Numbered from the stretch's first letter, positions 1-10,984 are shown. The stretch: 64,000 nucleotides of DNA from Fulvia fulva (GCF_020509005.1 NC_063012.1:10912001-10976000); one strand, 5' to 3'. Notes: a model not told the origin generated them from the letters alone. Made by a program: numbers and translations.

Positions 1-279
1 CAGATCAGCTCATGCAGGTACAGTTCGGGCCCTCGAGGACGGAGAATGTGGCTCGATAGATATCAGTGGGCCAATGTACTGCCTGCTTTCGTTGGTCGGA
101 TTCTCACATCTTGAAGAACAGCTGCGTCGCATTGCCGTGCTGTACCCCAGCTTTGAACAAGCGCCGTGCATCGCTGCTGTTCCGTGGAACGTGCAACAGG
201 CTTCTGTTCCCATAGCATGTCGATGAGTGAAGTTCCACCTCCTCGTGCTTGATCATGCCAGACATTTGGATCGATCGGC

Positions 280-1206
280 TTAGTTAGGCATTGGTACGGG
301 AGCAAGATGACCATCCTTGTCATACCTTGCTTCTAGAAAGGAATCAGCATTTCGATACAACCAACGCCGCACCGTGGCGTAAAGCGCAAGGTACTCACTG
401 AAAAAGGTATAGTTCAACGTAATCGTATCAATATTCCTCATCGTAGGATCCTTCAAGAAGTCCGGGTCGATATAGAAGAATACCGGCATATCCACAGTCT
501 CACCCTTATTCAACCGCTGCTCCTCAAAGCAAAAGCACTGAATCTTGCTAAAGTACGGCGCCACCTGCGCAGGCGTCACACTGTATGTAGCGACTCCAAT
601 AATGTCCTCATCTTTACTTTGGTTCGTGGCTGTATAGAACGCCAATGCAGTCTCTCCTGGCAATACTCTCACTTCTCGTTGCTGCGGCGTGAACTTCCAG
701 GGTAGGATGTCTGATGTAGATCCAGCGAACGTGATTCGAAGTCGTCTCGAGGATGTTACGGGCGTGAGCTTCGCGGCTACATCGTCTTCGGTCTCGGGCC
801 CTGCGTGCGCTGCGGATTTGATCGGTTGTCCTCCCCAGCCAGTCTGTTGACAGATCGTTTTGTATAGTGGTACGCTGCCATAGCTGAGCGCAACTGTTCC
901 AAGGATGATCGATATGGCATAGTAGCTGCATATTCGTTAGACCCGTCTCTGAAGTGCTGGGTTTTAGACCAGAATTGTGCTTCATGACTTGACTAACAGT
1001 GTATTCTTATTCTTCTGCTCAAACGGCTTCCTCATCTGTGCCATTGTGGGAGCCTGTTCCTCTCGTGCCTTTGAAGATGTTTGCAGACTGCGGGAGAACT
1101 GCTTTCGCCATTGCATCGATCGATTCGTCTGAGTACATTTCGAGCACGTCCATTGCGATCGTTGAATCGCGAGCTCCAGTAGACTTCGGTATTTCGGCGG
1201 TGCCAT
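280..1206 (-). CDS. COX11: Cytochrome c oxidase assembly protein COX11 (CtaG family)
   Basis: Copper-delivery factor of the mitochondrial inner membrane that helps build the CuB site of Cox1. I read two exons, complement(280..925, 998..1206), giving 284 aa; the 72 bp intron has a GTTAGT donor and a TATGCAG acceptor and keeps frame. The N-terminus (MAPPKYRSLLELA...) is basic and suits a mitochondrial presequence. It is followed by charged residues and one membrane segment beginning YYAISIILGTVALSYGSVPLY, then the conserved TICQQTGWGG with its cysteine. The copper-binding CFCFEEQ lies at about residues 200-206, followed by the typical PVFFYIDPDF and the TLNYTFF ending. Length fits the family. 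The downstream neighbour starts divergently at 1482. I chose the first Met that leaves a plausible presequence; the frame stays open a little further upstream, so the start is less certain than the family call. Confidence 0.93.
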
Positions 1207-1481
1207 ATCGTAGTTGATGTATGTGCAAAAGCAGCAGAATGATGATGTCGAGATCGTTGCTGCCGCAAGAAGCTCTCGGGAGTGATCGCCGCGGCATCCG
1301 GGACCCCTGCACTTCAGATCTGCTTGGCAACGGTCGAGCTTTCCTCTTTGCTTGACATGTGATTGCTGTCGGGTCTGTACACAACATGTATCCTACCACC
1401 GGTCTTTGCACTGACCGCCGCAACAGAATCGACAAGACAGTACGCTGAGGGCTTTGTGTCCCGGTGGAAGATGAGCTCACA

Positions 1482-2154
1482 ATGACACCAAAATGTGGCG
1501 TTTGCAATGAGCAGGACTCCAAGTACAAATGCCCTATCTGCGAGCTGAGATAGTAAGTGGAAATATCGTTGCGTGGACGTGGCTCGACACTGACTGTTAC
1601 GCAGCTGCTCTATACCATGCTACAAGACACACAAAGCCACTCACGTGGACGAAGATACTACGAAAAGTGCCGAGAACGATGGCAAAGCAGCTCCGCTTCC
1701 TCTCGATAGACCAGGCACCACACAGAGAGTCCCCAAAGTCGACTTTACCGGCTTCGAGAAGAATGAAGACTTCCAGCGTCTACTTTCACGCTTTCCAAAT
1801 CTGAAATACCAGCTTCAGCTTGCCTATGGCGTTACTCTCGAACCAGGACCAGATGAAGAGTTCACTTGGGGTCGTCGGGATTGGTTAGACGATGAGCGTA
1901 ACGCTGTGAGAGGTGGCTTCCGTGGACGAGGTCGAGGCCGCGGTCGTGGAGCTCGAGCTCGAGGAAGGGGAGGGCGATTCATCCCGGAGCTACCGCACGA
2001 TGACAGGCAGCGTGGGCCATGGACTCAGGAGAAAGGAGACAAGCAGGCTCTTAATCTTGTGCACAGAATGAGGATTGGGAGTGAAGATGAGTTGGTGGAG
2101 GGGATGAGTGAGTTCATCGAGTTGTGCCAGATTAAGTTTGGTGGTCGCGGGTAA
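1482..2154 (+). CDS. HIT-type zinc finger protein (Hit1/ZNHIT3-like)
   Basis: Two exons, 1482..1552 and 1605..2154, give 206 aa. The intron is 52 bp (GTAAGT donor, TTACGCAG acceptor) and splits the zinc finger. After joining, the N-terminus reads as a zf-HIT finger: CGVCNEQDSKYKCPIC, then YCSIPCYKTH and KATH, that is CxxC-x-CxxC-YCS-C-H-H spacing. The middle holds a short conserved-looking segment (FTGFEKNEDFQRLLSRFPNL) and an RGG/RG-rich stretch (residues about 130-150) typical of RNA-binding or methylated proteins. In yeast, Hit1 and other HIT-finger proteins act in box C/D snoRNP assembly; assigning that role here is inference. The next gene starts only 12 bp beyond the stop, so the two are transcribed in tandem and very close. 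Confidence 0.8.
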
Positions 2155-2165
2155 AAGCAGGAAGC

Positions 2166-3314
2166 ATGTGCATTTCCGGGTCCACCTCACTTCCATCTGC
2201 CGCCACAATCTTCAAACACCAAACACCAAACACACCACGTTTGGACTCGACACCCACCATATATCTACATCGCCGGAAGCACCGACACTCTGAACCATTC
2301 CGACCGCAAACAAACGCTCTCGACGAGAGCGCCGTCGACCATGACGCCGACCTCAGAGTCTGTATCACCACTGAACTACCGCGCATATTACTGACTTTGG
2401 TGAACAGCCTCCAATCACAACCGCTGACAGTGGTGGTGGGCTCTGGTGACGAAACACAGACGTTCTACTTGCACGAGAGCCTCGCTGTCAAGCACTCAGA
2501 GTTCTTCACTGCCAGCATGAGAAATGGTTGGACAGAAGCGACTACCAAAACCATCCCCTTGTCAGAGTACTCACCGGAGATATTCGGGGCTTTCGCAAAC
2601 TTCATATACCACGGGCGATTCGAACTTGAGCCAGCGCGAGTGGGCATGCAACTCGAACTCAAGACTGTCGGACAGTCAAGCTACAAGCTCGAAGTTTTGC
2701 CTACAACGACCATCAAGGAAGTGAAGAACATGATGAATATCAAGGAAGGACTCCCGACTGAGTTCTCGCGCATCGTAATCCGCGGAGACACAAAATGGGC
2801 GGATGATGACCTCACTCTTTCTCAATGCAACATCAACGAAAATCGCACGGCCTTCCTGATCAGAGGGATTCGAGAACCCCGAAACGATTCCGGCAAAGGA
2901 TCATACCCACTCCTCGATACCGGTGCAGCGCGTCTCGTCGAACACTGGATCCTAGGCGATAAGCTGCAATCATCGAGCTTCAAGGACTACATTACCGACC
3001 GACTCATTGAAGAGCTTCACTGCAGTTTCTACTGGCCGGTACAAGGGTCTCAGACCGTCTACTCCCAAACTGCTGGTAACAACAGCATTAAGCGCCTCAT
3101 GGTCGAGATCGCCGCAAGGATGTGGAAATCGGACCATTTCAACAATATCACTACCGATCCTGCTGCTTACGAGTTCTGCCGCGACCTCGCAATTCGTATG
3201 GGAACGATGACTGCCGAAGAACGAGCCAAGCCATTCAATCCGGAGCCTTGCGAGTTCCACGAGCATAAGAAGGACGGAACAGAGTGCTACAAGGCGATGT
3301 TCGTACAGCCATGA
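2166..3314 (+). CDS. BTB/POZ protein with an inserted ubiquitin-like domain
   Basis: A 382 aa open frame without introns. Residues about 86-152 look like the first half of a fungal BTB/POZ domain (LTVVVGSG..., LHESLAVKHSEFFTASM, GAFANFIYHGRF). Residues about 250-284 look like its closing helices (LVEHWILGDKLQSSSFKDYI). Between them, about residues 161-235, is a segment with a ubiquitin-like pattern: MQLELKTVGQSSYKLEV, TTIKEVKNMMNIKEGLP, then a TLSQCNI counterpart of the ubiquitin TLSDYNI. BTB proteins often act as Cul3 adaptors or transcription co-factors; function here is unknown. The first 60 or so residues are low in recognisable features, and the true start may be further downstream or spliced. 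The start shown is the first ATG, 12 bp after the preceding stop. Confidence 0.72.
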   Translation: MCISGSTSLPSAATIFKHQTPNTPRLDSTPTIYLHRRKHRHSEPFRPQTNALDESAVDHDADLRVCITTELPRILLTLVNSLQSQPLTVVVGSGDETQTFYLHESLAVKHSEFFTASMRNGWTEATTKTIPLSEYSPEIFGAFANFIYHGRFELEPARVGMQLELKTVGQSSYKLEVLPTTTIKEVKNMMNIKEGLPTEFSRIVIRGDTKWADDDLTLSQCNINENRTAFLIRGIREPRNDSGKGSYPLLDTGAARLVEHWILGDKLQSSSFKDYITDRLIEELHCSFYWPVQGSQTVYSQTAGNNSIKRLMVEIAARMWKSDHFNNITTDPAAYEFCRDLAIRMGTMTAEERAKPFNPEPCEFHEHKKDGTECYKAMFVQP

Positions 3315-3857
3315 TGAGCATCAGCGAGCTAAATCGCTGCAACGGCTGTCCAAAAAGTCGCTCAAGCAGACGAGTGTCAGCCGTACTCGAACACCGCGTA
3401 GCAGTGTCTCAGCAACTGCTGTCGAGATGGGGATGAGGCGCATGTCTCGGCCGAAAGATGCGTTGAGAACATCATCGGAGGGCAGAGAGGTGCTGGACTT
3501 GCTGGTGTGAATCGTGGTGGGACTGCCAGTGCACACAGTACGATCACATTGCGTAGTGTCTCCTGCTATCAACCTCACCCCATCCCGATTCAATTTCTCA
3601 CTCGCTTCTACATGGTCGCAAATATGCCATCGCCATCGCCCAATCGCAATCGCAATCGCAATCGCAATCACAATCGCAATCGCCATGCATACCCAAATCC
3701 ATCCACGCCCAGCTCCCTTTCCCTTTCCCATGAAGGAGCGAAATGAACGCCTCGAAATACACCATCCCGCTCCGCTCCGTACGAAAAAGTCCTCTTTGGT
3801 TTTCTTCAACAAGGGAATGTGCCGCATCGCTTCATCTCTTCCCTGCCATTGTTTTGC
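3315..3857. other. Intergenic stretch between convergent genes
   Basis: This lies between the BTB gene and the 3' end of the MAP kinase kinase. Apart from an ATCGCA-type simple repeat I see no coding signal. Open frames on both strands here are created largely by the repeat. Confidence 0.5.
3629..3683. repeat. Hexanucleotide simple repeat (ATCGCA)n
   Basis: Imperfect tandem copies of ATCGCA, preceded by CATCGC units and with one ATCACA variant. It lies between two convergent genes and makes spurious long Asn-Arg or Ile-Ala reading frames. Confidence 0.85.
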
Positions 3858-5558
3858 TCATGCCTGCGGCTCCTCAACCTCATCCTGCCAATCCCAAACC
3901 GTCTTCAAGAATTTCGTCATGTCGATCCGTTTCTGCTTCATCTCCACCATCCAAGGGTGTTTGAGGATATGCCAGGGTGTGGCGCGGCGGTTTGCGTCTT
4001 TTTCGAGACTAGAAGATCATCAGCACAACCCCTTCTTCCGCCACTGCGCTCCGCTTCGTGGCTGTTTATGATGGGGACTTACCAGCACTCAATGAAGTAC
4101 TTGAAATTCGGACTCCACGTCAAATCATTCTCCGGCTCATCCTTGAGCTTCGGAATCGGTTGTCGCACGATATAAGTGAGCAAATCAATGAGACCCGCTC
4201 GAGGGTTCATTTCCGTGCCGTCGGCGGGAAAGGGGAATCGATGTTGTGCCACTTCCAGCAACGTCACGCCGAGGCTCCACACATCACTGGTGATGGTATA
4301 GCTCTGCCCCGTTATCCTCTCCGGCGCCATGTAATAACTCGTCCCAATGAAAGTATTCGCATCTCCCTTCGTGCCAAACTCCCCGGACACGCCAAAATCA
4401 CATAATTTCACCTCCCCTTTCCGCGTTAGAAGGATGTTCGAGGGCTTGATGTCGCGGTGGATGATGCGGTGGCCGTGGAGGTATGTCAGTCCGTTTAGGA
4501 CTCCTTCTGCGACTTTTCCGAGGACTTTCTCGCCGGTGCGCCCGCCGAGCTTTTTCACTTCGCGGTAGACGCTGTCGAGGGAGCCGCCTTCGCAGAATTC
4601 CATGCTGATTCCTATTGTGCCGGAGGTGTCGTCCATGAAGGCGCCGTAGTATTTGCAGATGTGGGCGGAGGCGCAGGATTTGTTGAAGGAGAGTTCGCGG
4701 ACGATTTGTTTTTTGACGTCGGGGTTGGGGTCGGTGGTTATGACCTAGGAAGAGTCAGTGGGTGACAGTGCTGAAGGATTTAGTTGTTCGTCATACCTTC
4801 AGTGCGAAGACTGTCTTCCCTCCTTTGAGTATGCATCTTGTTACTGCACCGCCTGCACCTTCACCTAAGCTGCCAATCTCAACAATGCGACCCTCCTTCT
4901 TCGCTGCCTTCCAGCCTGCGTCGTCTAGATCTTCCACATCCAGCGGTCTTCCCTTCTCCAATGATAGCTTTTCAAGATCTGGTAGCATACCCTGCATGCT
5001 GTTCTCCCTCACCATTCCCTCTCCTCCAGAATGTGCCGAGCTACTGCTGTATAACGATCCAGTCGCTGATTGTGGGTCCCTGTCACCTCGCAGCATCTCC
5101 ACAAAGTTGAGCGCGGAATATGATGATGTTGTCGATACTGAGCCATTTTGTGTTGTGTTTGCACCAAAGCTGTTTGTCCGACTATGCGCAGAATCATCAC
5201 TGCTACCACCACTCGCTGACAGCCCTGGAGCGATCTGTAATGGAGGTCCTCTCCGCCTTGTCTGAGCATTCTCTTGCGGCGTTTGTGACGAGCCCATGGG
5301 TGTGGCTAAAGACAGTTTCGGCGGTTGCTGTCTCGTAGGTATGGACAATGGAGGTAGTGCGGAGTTCTCTGACATTGGTGGTGCTGCCGCGCTGTTCACG
5401 GGTCGCTGGCCTGGTGACGCAGGTATCGCCAACCCAAGCCGTGGCACCCTGCTACCAGGCTGCTGGCGACCCTGACCCGGGATGGGTGGACGTAGTAATG
5501 GCACCGGCGACGCCATGTTGGAGCGATCTAATGGCTCGGGGATGGGTAATTCGGCCAC
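3858..5558 (-). CDS. MKK1: MAP kinase kinase, MKK1/MKK2 type (cell wall integrity)
   Basis: Three exons, complement(3858..4008, 4083..4744, 4797..5558), give 524 aa; both introns have canonical ends (GTATGA...CTAG and GTAAGT...CTAG). The first 220 residues are Pro/Ser-rich and disordered. The kinase domain follows: Gly loop [11 protein letters not shown] lysine in FALKV at the first exon join, catalytic HRDIKPSN (about 350-357), DFG (about 370-372), and [11 protein letters not shown] after a short activation loop. It closes with [15 protein letters not shown]. The [14 protein letters not shown] hinge and the activation segment match the fungal MKK1/2 branch upstream of the Slt2/Mpk1 kinase better than PBS2 or STE7 types. 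An alternative start is the Met at 5516 ([11 protein letters not shown]), which resembles other fungal MKK starts and could be the true one. Confidence 0.9.
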
Positions 5559-7549
5559 GATGGGCTATTGACAAGGCGGCTGTCAAAGAGGTGCTCGCGG
5601 CCCTCTTGACAGCCTGCTTCCGCGGTTCAGCTGCGAATAGTGGAAGATGTCGTGTGATGTGCTTCGAGGGTGCCGTGCAGTGGGTGCGGAGGTGCTGGTT
5701 GCCGATCTTGTGTTGCTGACGCGGTGACGTTAACATGCAGTTGAAAGGCGGCGGGAGAGATGTTTCGGGCGGGTGATTGCTTCGTATGCAGTGTTCCGCA
5801 ACAATAACTTGTGGCCGAGCTGTAGGGGCTGAATCGAGATCCTGGTAGTGTTCCCGGGCTGTGCTGGGATAACCTGGTATTGCGGTAGAGCGGGGGATGT
5901 GGATATCGGAGGCAGTGAGGTGTTGGTGTGAGGGTGCGGTGCAGAGTAGATGAGTGTCAGAGATGTTGGCTCAGCAGTCACAGTAGGTGCCTTGGAGGGA
6001 GGCTCCCGTTGGTGGCCTGCTAGACTAGTCTAGCGCAAGAGGCTGTAGGCTCGGGCGGCTGCTCAGATGTCCATGGGCCAATTCCTTTGTCTTCGCGGCA
6101 ACGACGGCGCCCGGCAATGTTTTGCTATGCAACGTGTGTACAAGATATTTGGCTTGTCTTGAGGTTCACAGCAATGGCTTCTCCTCGCCGAGCATGGACG
6201 AGAAGGACAAGAAGAATGGGCGTTGATGGTGGTGGGAGCAAGCTTCAGGGTCAGAAGGTCTCGTCTGTAGGCGCCCGCAGGTGACGATGAAAGTGGCCTC
6301 TGGAACAACGCTGCAGCCCAGCGCCTCCAAGTTGGCTGTACCTGGCTATTCGAAACGCCGCAGCAGAACTGATCGACAGCAGACTGTCCCGCAAGCACAC
6401 AAGCACTCGCCGGAAGCACTCTTCTACTCGGAACAACACTCGAGAGGCACAGCAACGGAAAAGACGGATGTCAAAGGAATGGCCGTGCCGCACCCCATCG
6501 GCGACCTGCTAGGGCTGCATAGCACGCCTCACACCCTGCACATCAAGCGCACGAGGACAAGCAGGATGCCTACAAGGGGGAGATTTGCTCTGCAGCTCTG
6601 ACCGCGGCTTTGGCTGAGAGCTTGCAACTTTCGCAGCCAATCTCGCGGTCTAACAACCCAGTCCTCTACTTCATCGGAGACTTCGCTTACTTCTTGTCAA
6701 CGTCCGCCCGGAGATGTTGACAACGCAGGGTACATGTATGCTCGTGCAGCTCACGATTGACGCAGAGCAACGCAGACATAACATCCGAACCTCCCTCGTC
6801 TGCCGCCGTCGGTCCCTGCTTGCTTTCAGCGGGAGTGGCTTCCCGGAAGCGAGCTGGTCCCTGCCATGTGTCACTTCTGCTGGCCTGCTCACAACCTGGG
6901 CGATGCTCCCCGGACATGGAGGTGGTACTGCCAACTTGGACGGTCTAGAACGTTGTGAGCATGACAGCATCCTAGCTGACTGATGAAAGCCACCCGCTCC
7001 GCCTATCGTTGAGATCGACCATACAGCATCGCCGAGCGCTGACTTGCTGACTGCGCATGGCAGAAAGCCATCGCTTCGCCGGATCAACGAATCATTGCCA
7101 TGTAGGTGGGAATGATAACCAGGACGCTGTGGTCTCGCCTTCCACCATGCGGACTCATGGGCTGCTTTCCACGCCCTCAGCACTCTACAATCACGCTCGT
7201 GAGTCGATAAACAGCTGCTGCATGGCTCGAACAATCTCAAACACTACACAATTTCAAACACTACATTCCGATGGCCTGGTTTTGTGTCACTCAAGGCTTG
7301 CGAACACTTAGTTGCGGAAGCTGTTATCTGTCAGTCAAGCTTTCGGGATCCCAGGAGTGTCTTCATCGTGGCGTCCGCTAGGAGCTTTACGCTGCATTGA
7401 ACGCTGACATGCAATTGTTCTCTGTGCTATCGTCACATTGTCAGTAGAGAGTGAGAAGTAGGGAGAAGCTCTGCCACTGCCATGTCGTGTGCATTAACGC
7501 GCGCTAACAAGATCGTGCAGCGCGACTAACGCATGCACAGTGCCTTTGA
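5559..7549. other. 2 kb with no supported gene
   Basis: Upstream region of the MAP kinase kinase, extending to the 3' end of the first acidic-protein gene. Several open frames of 100-190 codons exist on both strands (the longest on the minus strand at about 6671-7240). They lack a recognisable domain and have biased composition (Arg/Ser/Cys-rich), as expected by chance in GC-rich DNA. I see no tRNA, transposase or repeat. Confidence 0.45.
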
Positions 7550-9040
7550 TCAACTCCCAGCTACCTCTGTTCTACAGACCTGCTGCTGTTCCTTCCATTG
7601 ATCTATCCGCCTCCGCCGAGATCCTTGCATGATGCAACTGCCACTGTCACCAATTGCGACCTCAGCGGCCTCCCAATCATCTGCCTCAACAGGACTGCCC
7701 ACATCATCCTCGAGACCTATGTCGTCAGATGTTGTCTGCAGCCACGATGTTATCTTCGATTGGTCTACACTTGCTTTGCAGGCAGCTTCATAGCTTTCCC
7801 GATAGCCATTGTCATCCTCATCACCGAAGCCGGAAGACTGGTCATCCAGCCTGAGCTCCACGCCGACTCTGAAAGCAGCAACCTTGGCCTCTGCATAGGC
7901 CACCTCTGCTTCGATGACTTCTGTCGTCAGTTCGCGGTTACGTTGCACCCAGCGGAGGTCGAAGTCGGAATCACTCTCCTCGGTCTCGCCTCTTTCTAGC
8001 TCTCTGTCCATCTCCCTCCGATCAAAGCGCTCGTTGGCATGTTCCAGGCGTTCGCGTGCTTCGAAGTAATGGTCCTTACCATCTTGGTATGCTTGCTCCT
8101 CTTCCGTCAATTCTTGCGGTTCTGGCGCAAGGTCCTCATCGCGGGTCGCCTGTAGTTCCGCGACGGTCTCATTGTCCTCGTCTCCTTCCTCCCAGGACGG
8201 GTTCTGCCGTTGCCTCACGAAATCGCGGTACTCTGTCTGCAGATCTAGCGCTTCCACCTCGGCGATCGGGTCTTCTTCCATCGGCTCAAGCACTTTGGCT
8301 GCCTCACAAGCCTCTTCCAGAATTGCACCGACCATGCTATGGAGCTCGATTAGGTTGTTGGCCTGCGATCTTAATAGCTCTTCGGCAGATCGCCGACGAT
8401 CATCAACATGTTCGCGAAAGAGACGCAGGTTCTCGAGCTCCTTCTCCAGACTCGCGGTCGGAGTATCATCCTCGCCGGGTTCCTCCTTCGCTTGCATGAT
8501 CCGAAGCTCGTGGCCGGATATTTCCATATCGACATCGGCTTGCAAGTTCATCAATGCTCCTTGCTTGCGGACTGCTAGTGAACTCTCCCGCGCGAACGAT
8601 CTTTGCGCTTCAGCAGCGTCTAAGATTTTGCTTAGCAGGTCTGCTGTCACTGCTAGGCCGATGCATTCCTTTAGGCCATCCGAAGCTGGAATGAACCTTG
8701 CCGGGCCGGCGGTGAAGTCTTCTCCGGTTATTTCGTCGAGCTCCACGTAGGCATAAGATGATTCTTCTGTGCTTGTCTCTCCGTCATCTTGGATGTCTCC
8801 ATTCGCTCCGGGCGGAGAATCTTCGTTGGCCTCGAGTACGGCGGCCTCGGAAGCGCTGCCACTGGTGTGGCCTTCTGCTTGTACACCGGCCTCCGTCTGT
8901 GTTCCCTGATATTGAAATTGTGGCACTTCTGTTCCAACCTCTACCAGGTAGTCCTCTTCACGCCTGCGACGAGCGGCGTCTTTCAGACGCATCTTTAGCA
9001 AGGCCATATACACTGCGAAGGTGGTTGTGAGGTCCGCCAT
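7550..9040 (-). CDS. Acidic coiled-coil-like protein, module copy 1
   Basis: Single-exon frame of 496 aa. It shares three blocks with the minus-strand genes of the next two modules: a short hydrophobic N-terminus (MADLTTTFAVYMALLKM), a core GEDFTAGPARFIPASDG at about residues 107-122, and a C-terminal block with DFDLRWVQRNRELTTEVIEA and the tail DSGSC followed by RRRRIDQW. Between the blocks are long Glu/Asp-rich heptad-like helices, so a soluble, highly acidic coiled-coil protein is likely. I know of no assigned function. The frame is open upstream as far as 9568, but that would overlap the divergent partner gene. The Met at 9040 aligns with the starts of both paralogues and leaves a 459 bp shared promoter. 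Confidence 0.72.
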   Translation of the reverse strand: MADLTTTFAVYMALLKMRLKDAARRRREEDYLVEVGTEVPQFQYQGTQTEAGVQAEGHTSGSASEAAVLEANEDSPPGANGDIQDDGETSTEESSYAYVELDEITGEDFTAGPARFIPASDGLKECIGLAVTADLLSKILDAAEAQRSFARESSLAVRKQGALMNLQADVDMEISGHELRIMQAKEEPGEDDTPTASLEKELENLRLFREHVDDRRRSAEELLRSQANNLIELHSMVGAILEEACEAAKVLEPMEEDPIAEVEALDLQTEYRDFVRQRQNPSWEEGDEDNETVAELQATRDEDLAPEPQELTEEEQAYQDGKDHYFEARERLEHANERFDRREMDRELERGETEESDSDFDLRWVQRNRELTTEVIEAEVAYAEAKVAAFRVGVELRLDDQSSGFGDEDDNGYRESYEAACKASVDQSKITSWLQTTSDDIGLEDDVGSPVEADDWEAAEVAIGDSGSCIMQGSRRRRIDQWKEQQQVCRTEVAGS

Positions 9041-9499
9041 CTTGGGCTTTGGAGTTTGCTCCTCTTGGCTGACGTTGACTTTTCGAGCAGGAAAGGAATA
9101 CCATTTGATCTTGGGAGTCGGAAGCCGACTAAGCAGGTTCTTGCAACGCATCTTCGAAGTCTCGCTTAGGGATACAAAGACGGACTCTCTGCCAGTCCTT
9201 TGTCTGAGTTTTGATACAGTCGACGCGACACCCCTTTGTTGCTTGCTGTGTTCACAACGTGGTCTCCACCCTGGCAAATTACGCATCTGGGAGAACAAAC
9301 ATTGCATAATGCGGCTGCTCTGGCACAATGACCGAGTCGCCATCGAAGGCTGCGATTTCAGCGACAATGAAACATAAACCCGTGGTCGATTCTCATCATG
9401 GACTCCTAGTCCCTCAGAATCAGCATCATTCTGATAACCATTGCCCAAAGACGACGGCTTTTGAATTGTAGCAAACATATCTCGGGAAGATAGCCGACC
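9041..9499. promoter_or_regulatory. Shared divergent promoter, module copy 1
   Basis: 459 bp between the start codons of two divergently transcribed genes. The same arrangement recurs in copies 2 and 3 with 448 and 452 bp. I found no long conserved motif between the three by eye; a loose CTTTGTNTGANTTTGAT-like string is shared by copies 1 and 3. Confidence 0.45.
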
Positions 9500-10516
9500 A
9501 TGGTTCTCAACAAGGTGAAAATCAAGACAGCCTCGGTAGCGTCCAGCGTTGGCTCGACGCCAACACAAGCGACTACTACCAATCCATGGACGAAGAACGT
9601 AGCACCTGCGCTTCCTAAGCAGCCCACTGTACAGTCGAGTCCGTCACCAGCTCCTGCACCTACTCCCGCCTCTACCTCGCAGGTACCTGCATGGAGGCGC
9701 AACGCATCGCAAGCGCCAGGCAGATCTATAGCTCCCAGCATGCTGAAGAGCGTCCTAAACGGCAACGCCTCCCGCCTCGACCCTGGCCTCGCCAGCGCAA
9801 TGGGCGGCCTCAGCCTTAGCAGTCAAAAGCCCGCACCACCAGCAAACTACTATGACCCCTCTCTAGGCCCCGAAGGCGAACCCCTCCCCGACGCCTGGTC
9901 AGGCAGCGCCTGCCCCTCCGTCAACACCATCGGCGGCTACAACGTCTCCTTCCGCAACGCCTCCTGCGTCCGTCACAAACGCACCGTCAACGACTTCCAA
10001 CGCGGCGAAATCATCTGTCTCCCCTTCCACGTCGCCAACCTCAACCCCAAAAACAAACTCGGCCAGAACTTCCGCCTCGTCAAAACCTGCGAAGGCCCCG
10101 CCTTCAGCAAACGCCGCATCCTCGTCGTCCTCTACAAACACCAGCAAGACCTCCATTGCCTGCCTATGTACTCCTTCGAAGGCCAGGGCCTCGCGGCGAA
10201 GCATCAGAGTCTGTGGCCGGAGTATGTACAGGTCAAGATGCAGAATGCGACTAAGTTTCATCAGATAGGGCAGTATCAGCCCATCGTGGCGAGGACGTAT
10301 GATAGTAGTCGGCCGCTGATGGTGGAGAGTGTGGTGCACTTGACGGGGGGTGTGAGGGTGGATAGTAGTGAGGATATTAGTTATGTGGGCAGGTTGACGG
10401 AGGAGAGTTATTTGAGGCTGGTGGCGTTGCATGATAGACGGGTGGCGGTGGCGAAGAAGGTGCCGTGGGAGAGTGATAGGGGGAGGGATGGGCAGGGAAG
10501 GTTTGTGTTGCCGTAG
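9500..10516 (+). CDS. DUF6590-like protein, module copy 1
   Basis: Intronless, 338 aa. The first 120 residues are Pro/Ser/Thr/Ala-rich and probably disordered, with a short motif GLASAMGGLSLSS that has counterparts in the two paralogues. The globular part starts near residue 145: FQRGEIICLPFHVANLN, FSKRRILVVLYKHQQDLHCL, PMYSFEGQG, then VVHLTGGVRVDSSEDISYVG. The pattern of a basic strand, CLPxYS/TxxGxG, an I/V-rich strand and a late G(R/K)(V/L)T segment resembles the fungal DUF6590 family. Function unknown. Third-position usage changes sharply near 10200, from C-ending to G/T-ending codons, without a frame change. Confidence 0.75.
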   Translation: MVLNKVKIKTASVASSVGSTPTQATTTNPWTKNVAPALPKQPTVQSSPSPAPAPTPASTSQVPAWRRNASQAPGRSIAPSMLKSVLNGNASRLDPGLASAMGGLSLSSQKPAPPANYYDPSLGPEGEPLPDAWSGSACPSVNTIGGYNVSFRNASCVRHKRTVNDFQRGEIICLPFHVANLNPKNKLGQNFRLVKTCEGPAFSKRRILVVLYKHQQDLHCLPMYSFEGQGLAAKHQSLWPEYVQVKMQNATKFHQIGQYQPIVARTYDSSRPLMVESVVHLTGGVRVDSSEDISYVGRLTEESYLRLVALHDRRVAVAKKVPWESDRGRDGQGRFVLP

Positions 10517-10834
10517 GGAGGGGTGGGGTGTGGTGGGAAGCACCCTTAGATAGGGAGGGGGTTTGATTGCGTTGGATGCGTATTTAGCGAGCAACCAGTA
10601 GCCAAAGATTAACATTTTGTGCACGCGTGAGCCTTCTCTACGAGCGGTGGGTAATCTGTTCGAGGGAAGAGGACCATGTCCTGTCAATAGCCGTGGTTGG
10701 CTCGGATGCCACCGGCGCTAGCTGGTGTACGTTGGAAAGAAATTCACGATTCTAGGGTTTCGTAAATTGAGAGATTTCTGATGCTAGGGATTTGCAAAAG
10801 AAGAAGATCTAGGATAACTATAGGGACTTTTCCT

Positions 10835-10895
10835 TTGGTGAATTAATGCTGGCTACAAGGATCTTCGACTAGCGACGGAGTGAGCCGAGCCAATG
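10835..10895 (+). repeat. 61 bp dispersed repeat, copy 1
   Basis: Matches 15065-15125 over 61 bp with about nine differences, eight of them transitions. Both copies lie downstream of the plus-strand gene of a module and share the string GACTAGCG and the end CCGAGCCAATG. They may be residue of the module duplication or fragments of an old mobile element. Confidence 0.7.
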
Positions 10896-10984
10896 GAAAT
10901 CTCGTCGAGGTGTCCTTCTTTCCGTGCTTTCACACCTTAACTTCCTTCTTCGCAACGAAGCATCGATGCATCAACGAATACCTA

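Noticed and set aside
3321..3827. Minus-strand frame with Ile-Ala repeats
   Set aside because: Created by the ATCGCA simple repeat; no conserved domain.
6671..7240. 189-codon minus-strand frame
   Set aside because: Composition is Ser/Arg/Cys-rich with no domain, no clear start context, and several frames on both strands overlap it; typical of chance frames in GC-rich DNA.
9041..9568. Upstream extension of the copy 1 acidic protein (176 more codons)
   Set aside because: It would overlap the start of the divergent DUF6590-like gene, is basic rather than acidic and has no counterpart in the paralogues.
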